From Alloalcanivorax dieselolei B5 (GTDB taxonomy: Bacteria > Pseudomonadota > Gammaproteobacteria > Pseudomonadales > Alcanivoracaceae), in the NCBI RefSeq assembly GCF_000300005.1, contig NC_018691.1, forward strand, positions 558,001 through 622,000: a stretch of 64,000 nt of DNA, read 5' to 3'. Under the pieces are notes generated by a model. It worked only from the letters and a program-made list of their open reading frames with translations, made no database searches and was not told the origin of the DNA. Position 1 is the stretch's first letter, and every line of letters starts with the position of its first letter. Both the position numbers and the translations under genes were made by a program. Positions 8,234-17,575 of this stretch are shown piece by piece.

Positions 8234-9682
8234 GTGAGCGAAGAAGGGTTCCTCTACGAGCGGATCAGTCGCCGGCTGTTGGAGCAAATCGGGGCCGGCA
8301 GCTACGCGGTGGGGCAAAAATTGCCCTCGGTGCGACACCTGAGCCGCCTGTTCCAGGTCAGCGTCAACACGGTGATGCAAAGCTACCGCCAGCTGGAGGC
8401 GGAGGGTTATCTGGAGATTCGTCCCCAGTCCGGCGCCTATGTGCGTCATTGCGATGTCCATGACGTGCCGGAGCCGGATGGCTCGCGCTACCCGCTGCTG
8501 CCGGTGGAGGTGTCGCTGAGCGAGGAAGTGCTGCATTACATGGAATTGCATGTGGTGCCACGCCAGGTGCGGCTCGGTATCGCCCTGCCGGGCGTCGAGG
8601 TGATGCCGGTGGAGCGGGTCACCCAGACCATCCGCGAGGTGGCCCGGCATTATCCCCAGGAAACCTGGGATTACATGCATCCCCATGGCTATCCCCAGTT
8701 CACCCACCATCTGGCTCGCCGCAGCCTGTCGTACGACGTGCCGGTGGTGCCGGACGACATTATCGTCACCGGCGGCGCCATGGAGGGCTTGTCCCTGGCG
8801 CTGCGCAGCGTCAGCCGGCCCGGCGACGCCGTTGCGGTGGAATCGCCCACCTATTACGGCACCCTGTTGTTGTTGAAGACGCACCAGCGGCGGGTAGTGG
8901 AGATTCCCACCCATCCGCGCCATGGCATCAGCCTGTCGGCATTGGAGCGGGTCTTCGCCGAGCGCGGAGTGTCCGCCTGCATCGTGTCCGCCAATGCGCA
9001 GAATCCGCTGGGATTCACCATGAGCCGGGAGCGCAAGCAGGCATTGTCGGCGCTGGCCCGGCGTTATCAGATCCCGCTGATCGAGAATGATGTCTGGGGC
9101 GATACCGTCTATGAAGATGGCGCGGTACCGGTCAAGGCCTTCGACGACGACGGCTGGGTGCTCTACTGCAACAGCTTTTCCAAAACCCTAATGCCCGGCC
9201 TGCGCATCGGCTGGGCGGCGCCGGGCCGGTTCCAGCGGCGCTTTCTGGAACTCAAACAGCTAAGCACCATCACCTCCACCTCCCTGTCGCAGATCGTCAT
9301 GGGGCGGTTGCTGGAAAGTGGTTTCTACGCTCAGCATATCCGGGATTTGCGCGCTACCCTGCAGAGGCAGGTGGAGGCCACGGCCCGGGAGGTGCGCGCG
9401 GCGTTCCCATCGGGTACCCGATTGACCCGCCCCACTGGCGGCTGCGTGCTGTGGGTACGGTTGCCGGGCCGGGTGAATGCCGCGGCGCTGTTCGAAAAAG
9501 CGGCCCGGGAAGGGATCCATGTCTTCCCCGGCGGTGTGTTCTCGCTGGACAACAAGCACTCGGATTACTTGCGCCTGAACGCTGGTGGCCCGGTCACTGG
9601 AGAGGTAGTGCGGGCGTTACGCTGGCTGGGAAAAGCGGCCGCCGAGCTGGCGGCCGTGGCGGGGAACGCTAATCGCGGCTGA
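8234..9682 (+). CDS. MocR-type regulator (GntR wHTH + class I aminotransferase domain)
   Basis: Chimeric PLP-dependent transcription factor of 482 residues. An N-terminal GntR winged helix (residues 1-70: LPSVRHLSRLFQVSVNTVMQSYRQLEAEGYLEIRPQSGAYV) is followed by a fold-type I aminotransferase domain with the PLP Schiff-base lysine in SFSKTLMPGLRIGW and the NAQNPLGFTM cofactor-site motif. The frame opens with TTG at 8231, but GTG 8234 has better spacing from GAGAAGG. MocR proteins sense amino acids, vitamers or amines and usually control a neighbouring gene; here the divergent neighbours are yrfG and the convergent lipoprotein, so the target is unclear. Its 3' end overlaps the next gene's end by 14 nt. 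Confidence 0.92.
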   Translation: MSEEGFLYERISRRLLEQIGAGSYAVGQKLPSVRHLSRLFQVSVNTVMQSYRQLEAEGYLEIRPQSGAYVRHCDVHDVPEPDGSRYPLLPVEVSLSEEVLHYMELHVVPRQVRLGIALPGVEVMPVERVTQTIREVARHYPQETWDYMHPHGYPQFTHHLARRSLSYDVPVVPDDIIVTGGAMEGLSLALRSVSRPGDAVAVESPTYYGTLLLLKTHQRRVVEIPTHPRHGISLSALERVFAERGVSACIVSANAQNPLGFTMSRERKQALSALARRYQIPLIENDVWGDTVYEDGAVPVKAFDDDGWVLYCNSFSKTLMPGLRIGWAAPGRFQRRFLELKQLSTITSTSLSQIVMGRLLESGFYAQHIRDLRATLQRQVEATAREVRAAFPSGTRLTRPTGGCVLWVRLPGRVNAAALFEKAAREGIHVFPGGVFSLDNKHSDYLRLNAGGPVTGEVVRALRWLGKAAAELAAVAGNANRG

Positions 9683-11873
9683 GGCCGGTGTAGTCGTCCG
9701 TGTAGCAGGGCGATTCCCCGCATACATCGATCACCGAACCGAACTGTTCCAGGAACGCTGATTTCTGTTGCCGTGCGCTCACTGTGTTGCGCGGTGACTC
9801 GTGAGGATCCTCGCCGGCGCTTGGGCCGGTATTGGTCAGCGGAGCATAGGGCGTGCCGTGGCCACTGTCCGGGTCATGGGCGCCGCTGTCCCAGACCATC
9901 AGGGCATGGCCGTGATAGGGGTACTGCTGGATGCGCTCAATATCGACATAGGGCACGGTGTCCGGGTGCTCTCCCAATCGGGCGGTCGGCTCATGCATGG
10001 CCGCGCCGATGGTGCGAGCCATGATTTCCGCGCTCCAGGTGGTGACCAGGTGATCACCCAGGGCGGGGTGAAGAAGAACGCGCTTGCCGGTGGGGGTGCC
10101 GGGCAGGGAACGGCCGGCAAGATGGCTGAGGTAGCCGTTGTTTTCCGCTCTGTCCCAGAGCATTTGCATCAATCCCAGCACCAGGCTGCGATCCAGTTCG
10201 TTCGGGTAAGCCTGGTTGAGAATGACGCCGAACCGTTCATTGAAAGGGCCGTACCGGCGCAGCAAAAGGCTGTAGTTGCTGCCGGGCACGCCCAGGACAC
10301 CACGATGCAGATTCGGGGCGGTGGCAATGAGGGCGCCGCCCAGGATGCCGCCCTGGCTGTTGCCGTCGTAGAACACCTCGGTGGGGTCGTAGATCAGGGT
10401 GTTGTCCGGGCCATGGTGGAACGCCGGGTCGGAGGCGAAGCCATCGGGATGGCGCAGAAGCTCGGCCAGGAACATGGCATTGAGCAGGCCCTGTTGGCTA
10501 CGGTCGAGTTGGCGCGGTAACAGAGAGATGTCAGCGAGGATGTGATGGATCACGCCGGCGATAAAATCCTCTTGAGCCATGCCTATCCAGTCGGTGGCGC
10601 AAAACAGGATGTTGTGCTCCGTTTGCATGGCGCGCACGTTTCCGGAGCGGAACTCACCGCCAGGGCCTTCGCCAAACAGACCATGGCCGTAAAGCGCGGG
10701 CCGGGCGGGAGTCACCGGGCTGTCCGGATCGGAGAAATCCTGCACCGTGGAGTCCGGGACCTGGCAGCGAAAGCGGGCGGTAAGGGTGTCATCGCCGTTC
10801 CACTGTTCCGGCAGAGCGTCCGGTGCGTTGCTCCCGGAATAGTTGAAGCTGGCACCGGGAACGCCTCCAGTTTTATTCAGAAAGTTGGGGACTTCGAAGG
10901 TGCCGGTGATGCCACGGCTAAGGCCGGAGCGGGGTTTGCCCTCAATATCCGTGCCGACCTGATCAATGGTGAACGCGGGGGCGCCTCCTCCCAGATTGGC
11001 GAAGGCCTGATCGCGGATATGAAGGAGCCGCTCGGTCAGGTTTTTCTGGCTGGCGACGGTAAAGGTCCATGCCTGTATCAGGTCCCGCCGTGCGATACCG
11101 TGGCTTTCCAGGGATGCAAACAGGGTGTTCATGCTTTCCCGGCGGGCTTCCAGCACCGGCTCCCCGGTATCTTGACCATCCCGGTAGGCTTTGAAGAGCG
11201 CGGACGCTTCAAGGGCTTCCCCCTGGTCATCAACCAGGTTGCGCAGGGCCACGATGTAGGTCCGTCCTTCCAGCAAATTCCGGGCGGGCCGGATGAGCAG
11301 GGCGCGGCCTTCCGTGCTGGAGGCATTGGCGTCCATCTCCACCCAGATCAGTTGCCGCTCACCGGTTTCCGCGTCGAGCAGCAGTACCGGGGCGTCCGTG
11401 TCCATCGCCTTGGACAGATCGTCGATAGTGACGGCGCCGCTGGCCTCAAGATCCACGTTTCCGGTCCAGGTCTGGATCATGGCGCCGGGCGAGAAACCAT
11501 CGTTCCGGTTCCACTCGGCGGGATCCACTGGCGTGGCCTCGGTGGTATGTACTCCGGTTGGGGCATAGGGGTTGGCGTCGATGGCGACCGGCTGGGCGAT
11601 GGGCATCGCCTGCCGCTGGAAATTGACCCGGAGGCCGGTTGGTGTGGCCGCATCGGCTTTGGTGAAGTAGTTGTTCGGAAACGGGTACAGACAACGAGCG
11701 GTGACGGTCAGATCGCAGTATTCGGCGCTGGACAGGTCCAGATCGGACAGGTCGGGGGGCGGCTCCCCGGTGGCGGGACCGGACGATGAGCCGGAGCCCC
11801 CGCAGGCGGTGAGCAAAAGGAAGGAGCATGCCGCACCGGCAATGGCCAGGCGAGGATGTCGGATACTAAACAT
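9669..11873 (-). CDS. Large alpha/beta-hydrolase lipoprotein (esterase/lipase-like)
   Basis: The 734-residue product begins with a lipoprotein signal (LAIAGAACSFLLLTACGG; lipid-modified Cys at about residue 24). A serine-hydrolase elbow, YDGNSQGGILGG, at about residue 500 matches GxSxG, and a C-terminal HLVTTW...H region could supply the histidine. N-terminal residues 50-130 (YCDLTVTARCLYPFPNNYF) resemble the N-terminal domain of large secreted bacterial lipases. Likely surface-exposed and acting on esters; substrate unknown. ATG 11873 has GGAG with 8 nt spacing. It converges with the MocR gene (14-nt overlap). A second lipoprotein hydrolase lies upstream, divergently transcribed. Confidence 0.8.
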   Translation of the reverse strand: MFSIRHPRLAIAGAACSFLLLTACGGSGSSSGPATGEPPPDLSDLDLSSAEYCDLTVTARCLYPFPNNYFTKADAATPTGLRVNFQRQAMPIAQPVAIDANPYAPTGVHTTEATPVDPAEWNRNDGFSPGAMIQTWTGNVDLEASGAVTIDDLSKAMDTDAPVLLLDAETGERQLIWVEMDANASSTEGRALLIRPARNLLEGRTYIVALRNLVDDQGEALEASALFKAYRDGQDTGEPVLEARRESMNTLFASLESHGIARRDLIQAWTFTVASQKNLTERLLHIRDQAFANLGGGAPAFTIDQVGTDIEGKPRSGLSRGITGTFEVPNFLNKTGGVPGASFNYSGSNAPDALPEQWNGDDTLTARFRCQVPDSTVQDFSDPDSPVTPARPALYGHGLFGEGPGGEFRSGNVRAMQTEHNILFCATDWIGMAQEDFIAGVIHHILADISLLPRQLDRSQQGLLNAMFLAELLRHPDGFASDPAFHHGPDNTLIYDPTEVFYDGNSQGGILGGALIATAPNLHRGVLGVPGSNYSLLLRRYGPFNERFGVILNQAYPNELDRSLVLGLMQMLWDRAENNGYLSHLAGRSLPGTPTGKRVLLHPALGDHLVTTWSAEIMARTIGAAMHEPTARLGEHPDTVPYVDIERIQQYPYHGHALMVWDSGAHDPDSGHGTPYAPLTNTGPSAGEDPHESPRNTVSARQQKSAFLEQFGSVIDVCGESPCYTDDYTGLSRD

Positions 11874-12334
11874 GAATCATTCTCCAGAACGACATTTTGT
11901 TGTTGTTGGCCTTTTTATCTAGCCATCACCGGGGCCTTTGATGAAAGGCACAGTTTGGAAGAAGCGGCTGGAACAGTGGGGAAAATCCTGGATTTGAAGC
12001 CGCCGGGTAGCCGCGGACCGGCTTGGGAAAATAGGGGGGACGCGATAAAAAACGCCGGCTGACGCCGGCGTGGTGAGGCAGTGCAAAAGGTAAGGACGTT
12101 AATAGCTCTCCCGAGAGCGCTCACTAATAGCTAACGACCTCGGCGGTTATCTAACCGTCTCGCGCGGCGGCATAACAGATACAGTTGCCGCCATTTGGCT
12201 GAAACAGTTGCATAGCCTGATCCGGCCACTTCCGATGGCGATACTGTGTCAGCAACTTTGCCGGAACTGTGTCTGTTTTGGCGATGCCGCCATGCCTACC
12301 TTCTAAACCGATAACAACAACATCGAGGAGAGAC
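11874..12334. other. Intergenic region between two divergent lipoprotein genes
   Basis: A 461-base divergent promoter region with no convincing gene. It holds a strong hairpin at 12052-12071 (separate entry), a short direct repeat TAATAGCT (near 12101 and 12125) around the inverted pair CTCTCCCGAGAG, and several GCCGCC/GGCGG blocks. The DUF6351 gene start follows a GAGGAGAG ribosome-binding site at 12324-12331. Promoters cannot be placed with confidence by eye. Confidence 0.5.
12047..12071 (-). terminator. Hairpin with minus-strand U-run
   Basis: ACGCCGGC and GCCGGCGT (8 perfect pairs, TGAC loop) are followed on the minus strand by six T, the form of a Rho-independent terminator. It would stop leftward transcripts before the lipoprotein gene at 11873, although no minus-strand gene precedes it, so it may insulate that promoter from antisense reads of the DUF6351 gene. 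Confidence 0.6.
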
Positions 12335-14743
12335 ATGATGTCCGTGACAGGATCGGGCGCGCGCGCGTTGTCGGGCTATAGACGGTCGGGCGACAGAGAG
12401 TCGGACAGTAACGGGTCAGACAACAACGGATGGAAGCAGGGGGTGGCCGGCGCTTTGCTGGTTGGCGCGGCCCTGGCGCTGAGTGCTTGTGGGGGCGGTT
12501 CGAGCTCCCGCGATCGCGCCCCGGAAGTATTCCTGAGCGTGCTGTCCAGCGACCCGCAATGGGTCAGCGGTGGTGATGCGCGCATTCGTATCGAAGGGGC
12601 GCCGGAAGGCGCGACCCTGGCTTTGAACGGTGAGCCGGTGACAGCCGACAGCCTGTCAGAAAAAGAGAATGGTCTGGAAGGGGTAATCTCTGGTCTGGCT
12701 CTGGGCGATAACGAGCTGACCGTGAGTGACTCGGAAGGTGGCGTTCTGAGCACGCTCACGCTCACCAACCACCCGCAGGAAGGGCCCATGTTCTCCGGGC
12801 CGCATCAGTACCCGTTCGTGTGCACCACGGTATCTGAATTCGGTAAGCAGCCGTTGGTGGATACCGACGGTGACGAGGGCTTCCCTGTATACGACGAAGG
12901 CGGGCAACAGATCGGCCTGAGCCGGGACTGCGGTCTGGAGCCGTTCGTGGAATACGTTTACCGCGGCACCGACGGCAGCTACAAGCCGATGCCCGAGGAC
13001 GGTTCCCGGCCGGCGGACATCGCCACCACCACGCTGCTGGACGGCCGCGAGGTGGATTTCGTGGTGCGCTGGGAACGCGGCACCATCAACCGTTTCCTCT
13101 ACTCCATCGCCATGCTGGCGGAAGCCGGGGAGGAAGCGGATTCGCTGGACACCGGCCTTTGGAACGGACGGCTCATGTACCGCTTCCAGGGCGGCGTCGG
13201 TATCGGCCACACCCAGGGGCGCATGGACGTTGACCGCCGGGCGTTGCAGCCGGACGTTCTGGGCAAGGGCTACGCCATCATCTATTCCACCGGTAACCGT
13301 ATGTCCGAGCACTACAATGTGCAGGTGGGCGGCGAGACCGCGTTGATGGTCAAGGAGCGTTTTGTCGAGCTGTATGGCCAGCCGCTCTATACCGTTGGCC
13401 TGGGTGCCTCCGGCGGCGCCATCCAGCAGTACATGTACGGGCAGAACCACCCCGGCTTGATCGACGCGGCGATTCCGGTGCAAAGCTATCCGGACATGGT
13501 CACCCAGACCATCCATATCGGCGACTGTGAATTGCTGGAGTACTTCATGGACGCCACCGACCGCACTAACGACAAATGGCACACCACCAAGAACCGCACC
13601 TGGCTGGTGGGGCTCAATGCCACCGATGCGGTGCCGGACCCGCTGGCGGGGGCCAAGGCTCAGTTGGAGTATGGCACCGCGCCCGGCTCCACCGAGTGCG
13701 TGGAGTCCTGGCGCGGGCTGACGCCGCTGACCATGAACCCGCATTACGGCCAGGCCCGCAACCAGGAGCAGATGCAGCCGCCGGGGATCATGGACTCGGT
13801 GAACTGGAGCCATTACGACGATCTGCGCAACGTGTACGGGATGGACGGTGAGGGTTATCCCCGCCGCCTGTTCGACAATGTTGGCGTGCAGTACGGCCTG
13901 CAATCCTTGCTGGACGGTCACATCAGCGACGAGGAGTTCCTCAAACTGAACGCCACTGTCGGCGGCTGGAAACCGCAGAAGGACATGGTGCAGGAAGGCT
14001 TCCCGTTCATCGGCACCCAGGACGACGTGTTGGCGGACCCAAGCACGTTCGATCCCTGGAGCAGCCGCAACATGACCCTCAGCGAGGATCCGTCCACGCC
14101 GGCGCCGCGTACCGAGGGTAATCTGGAGGCGATTCGCGCCGCCTATGACGCGGGTATCGTGTTCCACGGTGAGATCGACATTCCGGTGATCGACTGGCGC
14201 CCGTATCTGGAGGAGGAACTGGATATGCACAATGCCCACCAGTCCTTCGCCGTGCGCCAGCGCATGATCGACTTCGCCGGCAACGCGGACAATCAGGTGA
14301 TCTGGTTCAGCGACGCCCGTCCCGAGGAAGGGCCGGACCAGGTGGCGCTGGCATTGGAAGTGGTGGATGAATGGATGGCCAACCTGCTGGCCGACCCGCA
14401 AGCGTCGGTGGCCCAAAGCCGGCCGGAGCGTGCCCGGGATGCCTGCTTCGCCACAGATGGCAGCCTGATCGCCCGTGGTGATGATGTGTGGAACGGCGTG
14501 CTCGATGAGCAAGCGGATGGGGCCTGTACCGAGACATTCCCGCTCTATTCCACATCGCGCATCGTCGCCGGCGCGCCCTATCAGGGCGATGTCTTCAAAT
14601 GCGCGCTGAAACCCGTCAGCACGGCGCTGCAAGACGGAACTTACGGCGATTGGGCGCCTTCGGCGGAGCAGATCGCCGAACTCAACGCCATCTTCCCGCA
14701 AGGGGTATGTGACTACAGCCAACCGGATCAGGGCCGGCCCTGA
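12335..14743 (+). CDS. DUF6351-like secreted lipoprotein, putative hydrolase
   Basis: An 802-residue protein with an extended N-region, then a hydrophobic stretch and lipobox (GAALALSACGGG) at about residue 50, so likely lipid-anchored. The body (residues 140-790) contains the features I associate with DUF6351 proteins: HQYPFVCTTVSEFGKQPLVD, then WNGRLMYRFQGGVGIGH, then GLGASGGAIQQYMYGQNHPG, in which GASGG is a nucleophile-elbow-like motif, and a C-terminal CDYSQPDQGRP end. The fold appears tannase/esterase-like, but no activity is known to me. Start ATG 12335 is chosen for the GAGGAGAG site; the frame continues upstream to 12269 without one. A palindromic terminator follows. Confidence 0.8.
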   Translation: MMSVTGSGARALSGYRRSGDRESDSNGSDNNGWKQGVAGALLVGAALALSACGGGSSSRDRAPEVFLSVLSSDPQWVSGGDARIRIEGAPEGATLALNGEPVTADSLSEKENGLEGVISGLALGDNELTVSDSEGGVLSTLTLTNHPQEGPMFSGPHQYPFVCTTVSEFGKQPLVDTDGDEGFPVYDEGGQQIGLSRDCGLEPFVEYVYRGTDGSYKPMPEDGSRPADIATTTLLDGREVDFVVRWERGTINRFLYSIAMLAEAGEEADSLDTGLWNGRLMYRFQGGVGIGHTQGRMDVDRRALQPDVLGKGYAIIYSTGNRMSEHYNVQVGGETALMVKERFVELYGQPLYTVGLGASGGAIQQYMYGQNHPGLIDAAIPVQSYPDMVTQTIHIGDCELLEYFMDATDRTNDKWHTTKNRTWLVGLNATDAVPDPLAGAKAQLEYGTAPGSTECVESWRGLTPLTMNPHYGQARNQEQMQPPGIMDSVNWSHYDDLRNVYGMDGEGYPRRLFDNVGVQYGLQSLLDGHISDEEFLKLNATVGGWKPQKDMVQEGFPFIGTQDDVLADPSTFDPWSSRNMTLSEDPSTPAPRTEGNLEAIRAAYDAGIVFHGEIDIPVIDWRPYLEEELDMHNAHQSFAVRQRMIDFAGNADNQVIWFSDARPEEGPDQVALALEVVDEWMANLLADPQASVAQSRPERARDACFATDGSLIARGDDVWNGVLDEQADGACTETFPLYSTSRIVAGAPYQGDVFKCALKPVSTALQDGTYGDWAPSAEQIAELNAIFPQGVCDYSQPDQGRP

Positions 14744-14752
14744 TTCTCATCC

Positions 14753-14780
14753 GGGGCGCCCGGCCGGGCGCCCCGTCTAC
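14753..14780 (+). terminator. Palindromic terminator candidate
   Basis: GGGGCGCCCGG and CCGGGCGCCCC form an 11-bp perfect palindrome 9 nt after the preceding stop. The downstream sequence (GTCTACCTTTC) has only a weak T-run. Confidence 0.5.
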
Positions 14781-14830
14781 CTTTCACCGCTCAATCCCGT
14801 TACGCTTGGGGCCTCTGAACAGGAGCCCCC

Positions 14831-15385
14831 ATGGACGAAAAAAAGCCGCGCATTCTGGATACCCGCCTGGTGGCGCAAAGCCGCCTGTTCGGCATCGAAG
14901 AGATGCATCTCCGCTTCTCCAACGGCGAGGAGAGAACCTACGAACGCATGCGCACGCCGCCGTTGGCCGGTGTCATGTGCGTGCCAATGTTGGACCAGGA
15001 CACGGTGTTGCTGATCCGGGAATACGGCGCCGGCGTCGAGGAATATCTGCTGACCCTGCCCAAGGGCGCCTATGAGCACGGCGAGGACTGGCGCGAGGCG
15101 GCCAATCGCGAGTTGAAGGAAGAAGCCGGCCACGGTGCCCGCAAGCTGACCTTCCTGAAGCGCATGTCCTTGTCTCCCGGCTATATGGGCCACCATATCG
15201 GTGTGGTGCTGGCGGAGGAACTTTATGAGGAATCGCTGCCCGGCGATGAACCGGAGCCGCTGGAAGTGGTCCCCTGGAAACTGTCCGAGCTGGATCGTCT
15301 GATCGAGCGGGACGATGTGACCGAAGCGCGGGTCATCGCCGCGCTGTATATGACGCAACGCATTCTCGACCAACGCCATTCTTGA
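14831..15385 (+). CDS. nudE: ADP compounds hydrolase NudE
   Basis: Nudix hydrolase that cleaves ADP-ribose, Ap3A and NADH-type ADP compounds in the cytoplasm. The full Nudix box GX5EX7REUXEEXGU is present at about residues 77-99 (GAYEHGE ... RELKEEAGHG). The 184-residue length and MSLSPGYMGHHIGVV segment downstream fit NudE. Just upstream of cysQ on the same strand, as in Pseudomonas and many gammaproteobacteria where the two form an operon; the nudE stop is 23 nt from the chosen cysQ start. Confidence 0.93.
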   Translation: MDEKKPRILDTRLVAQSRLFGIEEMHLRFSNGEERTYERMRTPPLAGVMCVPMLDQDTVLLIREYGAGVEEYLLTLPKGAYEHGEDWREAANRELKEEAGHGARKLTFLKRMSLSPGYMGHHIGVVLAEELYEESLPGDEPEPLEVVPWKLSELDRLIERDDVTEARVIAALYMTQRILDQRHS

Positions 15386-15408
15386 CCAACGAAAAGCGGA
15401 AAGCCGTA

Positions 15409-16221
15409 ATGACTGACTTTAATGCCCTGCTGGACTCCCTCTCCAAGATCGCCCGTGACGCGGGCAGCGCCATTCTGACAGTGTATGAGCGGGATGATCT
15501 GGGCGTGGAAACCAAAGACGACAAATCGCCGATCACCGAGGCGGATAAAGCCGCCCACGACATCATTGTCGCCGGCCTTGAGACGCTGACGCCGGAGATT
15601 CCGGTGTACTCCGAGGAATCCGGGGATATCGACTACGCCACCCGCAAGGACTGGCCGCGATTCTGGCTGGTGGACCCGCTGGACGGGACCAAGGAATTCA
15701 TCAAGCGTAACGGCGAGTTCACCGTGAACATCGCGCTGATCGAAGGCGATACGCCGGTGCTGGGCGTGGTCTATGTGCCGGTCACCGGGGTGCTGTACCT
15801 GGGCGGACACGGTGTCGGCGCCTTCAAGGAGGAGAGCGGCGAGCGCGGCGCCATCCAATGCCGTGAACGCACCACACCGGTGGTGATGGTGGCCAGCCGC
15901 AGCCATGGCGGTGAAGCGGTGGAGAAACTGGAGGCCTTCATTCGCGAGGAAGTCGGCGACGTGGAGCGCACCTCCATGGGCTCCTCGCTGAAACTGTGCC
16001 TGGTGGCGGAAGGCAAGGCGGACCTCTATCCGCGTCTGGCGCCCACCAGCGAATGGGACACCGCCGCCGCCCATGCGGTGGTGTCCGCCGCCGGTGGCGT
16101 GGTGGTGAACACCGCCTTTGAGCCGTTGGTCTACAATAAACCGGACATCCTCAATCCCCACTTTCTGGTGCTCGGCCAGGCGGTGGACAGCTGGCGGTTC
16201 ATCGCCCCTGCCCTGGAGTAA
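15409..16221 (+). CDS. cysQ: 3'(2'),5'-bisphosphate nucleotidase CysQ
   Basis: Removes the 3'-phosphate of PAP, a by-product of sulfate assimilation, and belongs to the inositol-monophosphatase-like metal-dependent phosphatases. The 270-residue product shows EADKAAH, the EESGD metal ligand and the WLVDPLDGTKEFI signature at about residues 83-95, with a C-terminal SEWDTAAAHAVV (WD metal site). An in-frame TTG at 15382 overlaps the nudE stop, but ATG 15409 gives the conserved MTDFNALL start and is preferred. It is followed 2 nt later by a hydrolase gene, so a three-gene operon is likely. Confidence 0.95.
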   Translation: MTDFNALLDSLSKIARDAGSAILTVYERDDLGVETKDDKSPITEADKAAHDIIVAGLETLTPEIPVYSEESGDIDYATRKDWPRFWLVDPLDGTKEFIKRNGEFTVNIALIEGDTPVLGVVYVPVTGVLYLGGHGVGAFKEESGERGAIQCRERTTPVVMVASRSHGGEAVEKLEAFIREEVGDVERTSMGSSLKLCLVAEGKADLYPRLAPTSEWDTAAAHAVVSAAGGVVVNTAFEPLVYNKPDILNPHFLVLGQAVDSWRFIAPALE

Positions 16222-16223
16222 CC

Positions 16224-17147
16224 ATGAGTCAAAGCGAAGCCATCCGATTCGTCAGCGCCGGTCAGTCCTGTTGTGGTGATTTGTTCCTGCCGGAAGGGGA
16301 CGGGCCCTTCGCCACCCTGATCATGGCGCACGGCTTTGGTTTGACCCGGGAGTGCGGGCTGGCGCCGTTCCGGGACGCTTTCCTGGCCGCCGGTTACGCG
16401 GTGTTCTGGTTTGATTACCGGCATTTCGGCGACAGTGAAGGCATACCCCGGCAACTGTTGTCACCGGCCCGTCAGGTGGCGGACTGGCAGGCGGCGTTGC
16501 ACACCGTGCGGGGCCATCCGCAAGTGGATCCGGATCGCATCGTCCTGTGGGGAACGTCGTTTTCCGGCGGTCTGGTCACCGCGGTGGCGGCCCGTGAACG
16601 GGTGGCCGGCATCATCAGCCAGTGCCCGATGATGGACGGCTTCAACGCGGTATTGGAAGTGATCCGCTACGCCGGGCTCGTGCAGGGGCTGAAGCTTACC
16701 GCCCTGGGGGCTCTCGACGCGGTGCGCGGCGCGGTGGGGTTGTCGCCGTACTATGTGGCCAGCGCCGGCCAACCCGGTGAGGTGGCGGCGATGAGCAGCG
16801 AAGACGCTTATCAGGGCTACACCGCCTTGTTGGCGGACGGCGTCCCTAACCAGGTGGCGGCGCGGATCGCGTTCAGCCTGCCGCTGTTTCGCCCGGTGAC
16901 CGTGGCCGACCGGGTGCAATGCCCGGCGCTGGTGCTGGTCTGCGATGAGGACACGGTGGCGCCGGCGCGGGACGCGGACCGGGCAATCGCCCGGATGCCG
17001 GACGCGACGGTGCGCCGCTATTCCATCGGACATTTCGACATCTATCAGGGCGAACACCAGGAGCGCAGTCTGCGGGAGCAATTGGCCTTCCTGCGGCGGA
17101 TTCTGGCTCCGAGTGATGAGCCGGCCGCGCCGGAGGCCGACCAGTAG
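16224..17147 (+). CDS. Alpha/beta hydrolase (307 aa)
   Basis: A cytoplasmic serine hydrolase without signal peptide. The oxyanion region is MAHGFGLTRE, the nucleophile elbow is LWGTSFSGG (GxSxS instead of the usual GxSxG), and the probable acid and base are in CDEDTVAP and GHFDIY. This arrangement matches dienelactone-hydrolase-related and X-Pro dipeptidyl-peptidase-like small hydrolases. It begins 2 nt after the cysQ stop and is probably co-transcribed with nudE-cysQ. Substrate unknown. Confidence 0.85.
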   Translation: MSQSEAIRFVSAGQSCCGDLFLPEGDGPFATLIMAHGFGLTRECGLAPFRDAFLAAGYAVFWFDYRHFGDSEGIPRQLLSPARQVADWQAALHTVRGHPQVDPDRIVLWGTSFSGGLVTAVAARERVAGIISQCPMMDGFNAVLEVIRYAGLVQGLKLTALGALDAVRGAVGLSPYYVASAGQPGEVAAMSSEDAYQGYTALLADGVPNQVAARIAFSLPLFRPVTVADRVQCPALVLVCDEDTVAPARDADRAIARMPDATVRRYSIGHFDIYQGEHQERSLREQLAFLRRILAPSDEPAAPEADQ

Positions 17148-17156
17148 CGCGGGCTT

Positions 17157-17504
17157 TCAGCTCAGCCAGGGTGGCAGCAGCTCTATAAGCTGTTGGGTCA
17201 TAGAGTCGTGGCTGAGATGAAAGGCCATGCCGAACAGGCACAGATTCAACGCCGGCAACATCAGCCCCAGCACCAGGAAATTCACCACCACGGTCTGACG
17301 GATGCGTCCGCTCCACAGCAGCGCGCTGATCACCACCACCACCGCCAGCGGCGCCGCCAACCAGTCCGGTGGCGTGATTTCGGTCCAGCCTGGAGGCAGG
17401 ACGGGCAAGGTCAGGTCAGGCAAGAAATCGGAAAACAACGGCGGTGCCCCACAGCAAGCCGTCCTTGAATGTCCGTGGCGGTTCTTTATTCCGTGTTCCG
17501 CCAA
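17157..17504 (-). CDS. Small inner-membrane protein, hypothetical
   Basis: The frame encodes two transmembrane-length segments near its end (LAAPLAVVVVISALLW and VVVNFLVLGLMLPALNLCLFGMAF) separated by a basic turn (SGRIRQT), then SMTQQLIELLPPWLS. The first codon of the maximal frame is TTG at 17504 without a ribosome-binding site, and no ATG lies upstream of the membrane segments, so the true start is uncertain and may be an internal TTG or GTG. It converges with the hydrolase at 17147. No family recognised. Confidence 0.45.
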   Translation of the reverse strand: MAEHGIKNRHGHSRTACCGAPPLFSDFLPDLTLPVLPPGWTEITPPDWLAAPLAVVVVISALLWSGRIRQTVVVNFLVLGLMLPALNLCLFGMAFHLSHDSMTQQLIELLPPWLS

Positions 17505-17575
17505 TAATGATTTGGTGGCGAAATGCTATCACGATTAATGCTAAAGTGTTAACTGTGTCTAATCAGAAAGTCACA

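Noticed and set aside
12656-14722. 688-codon antisense frame opposite the DUF6351-like gene
   Set aside because: No ribosome-binding site or domain; the sense frame has a signal peptide and motifs.
16131-16454. Minus-strand 107-codon frame over the cysQ/hydrolase junction
   Set aside because: Overlaps two well-supported genes and has no motif or start signal.
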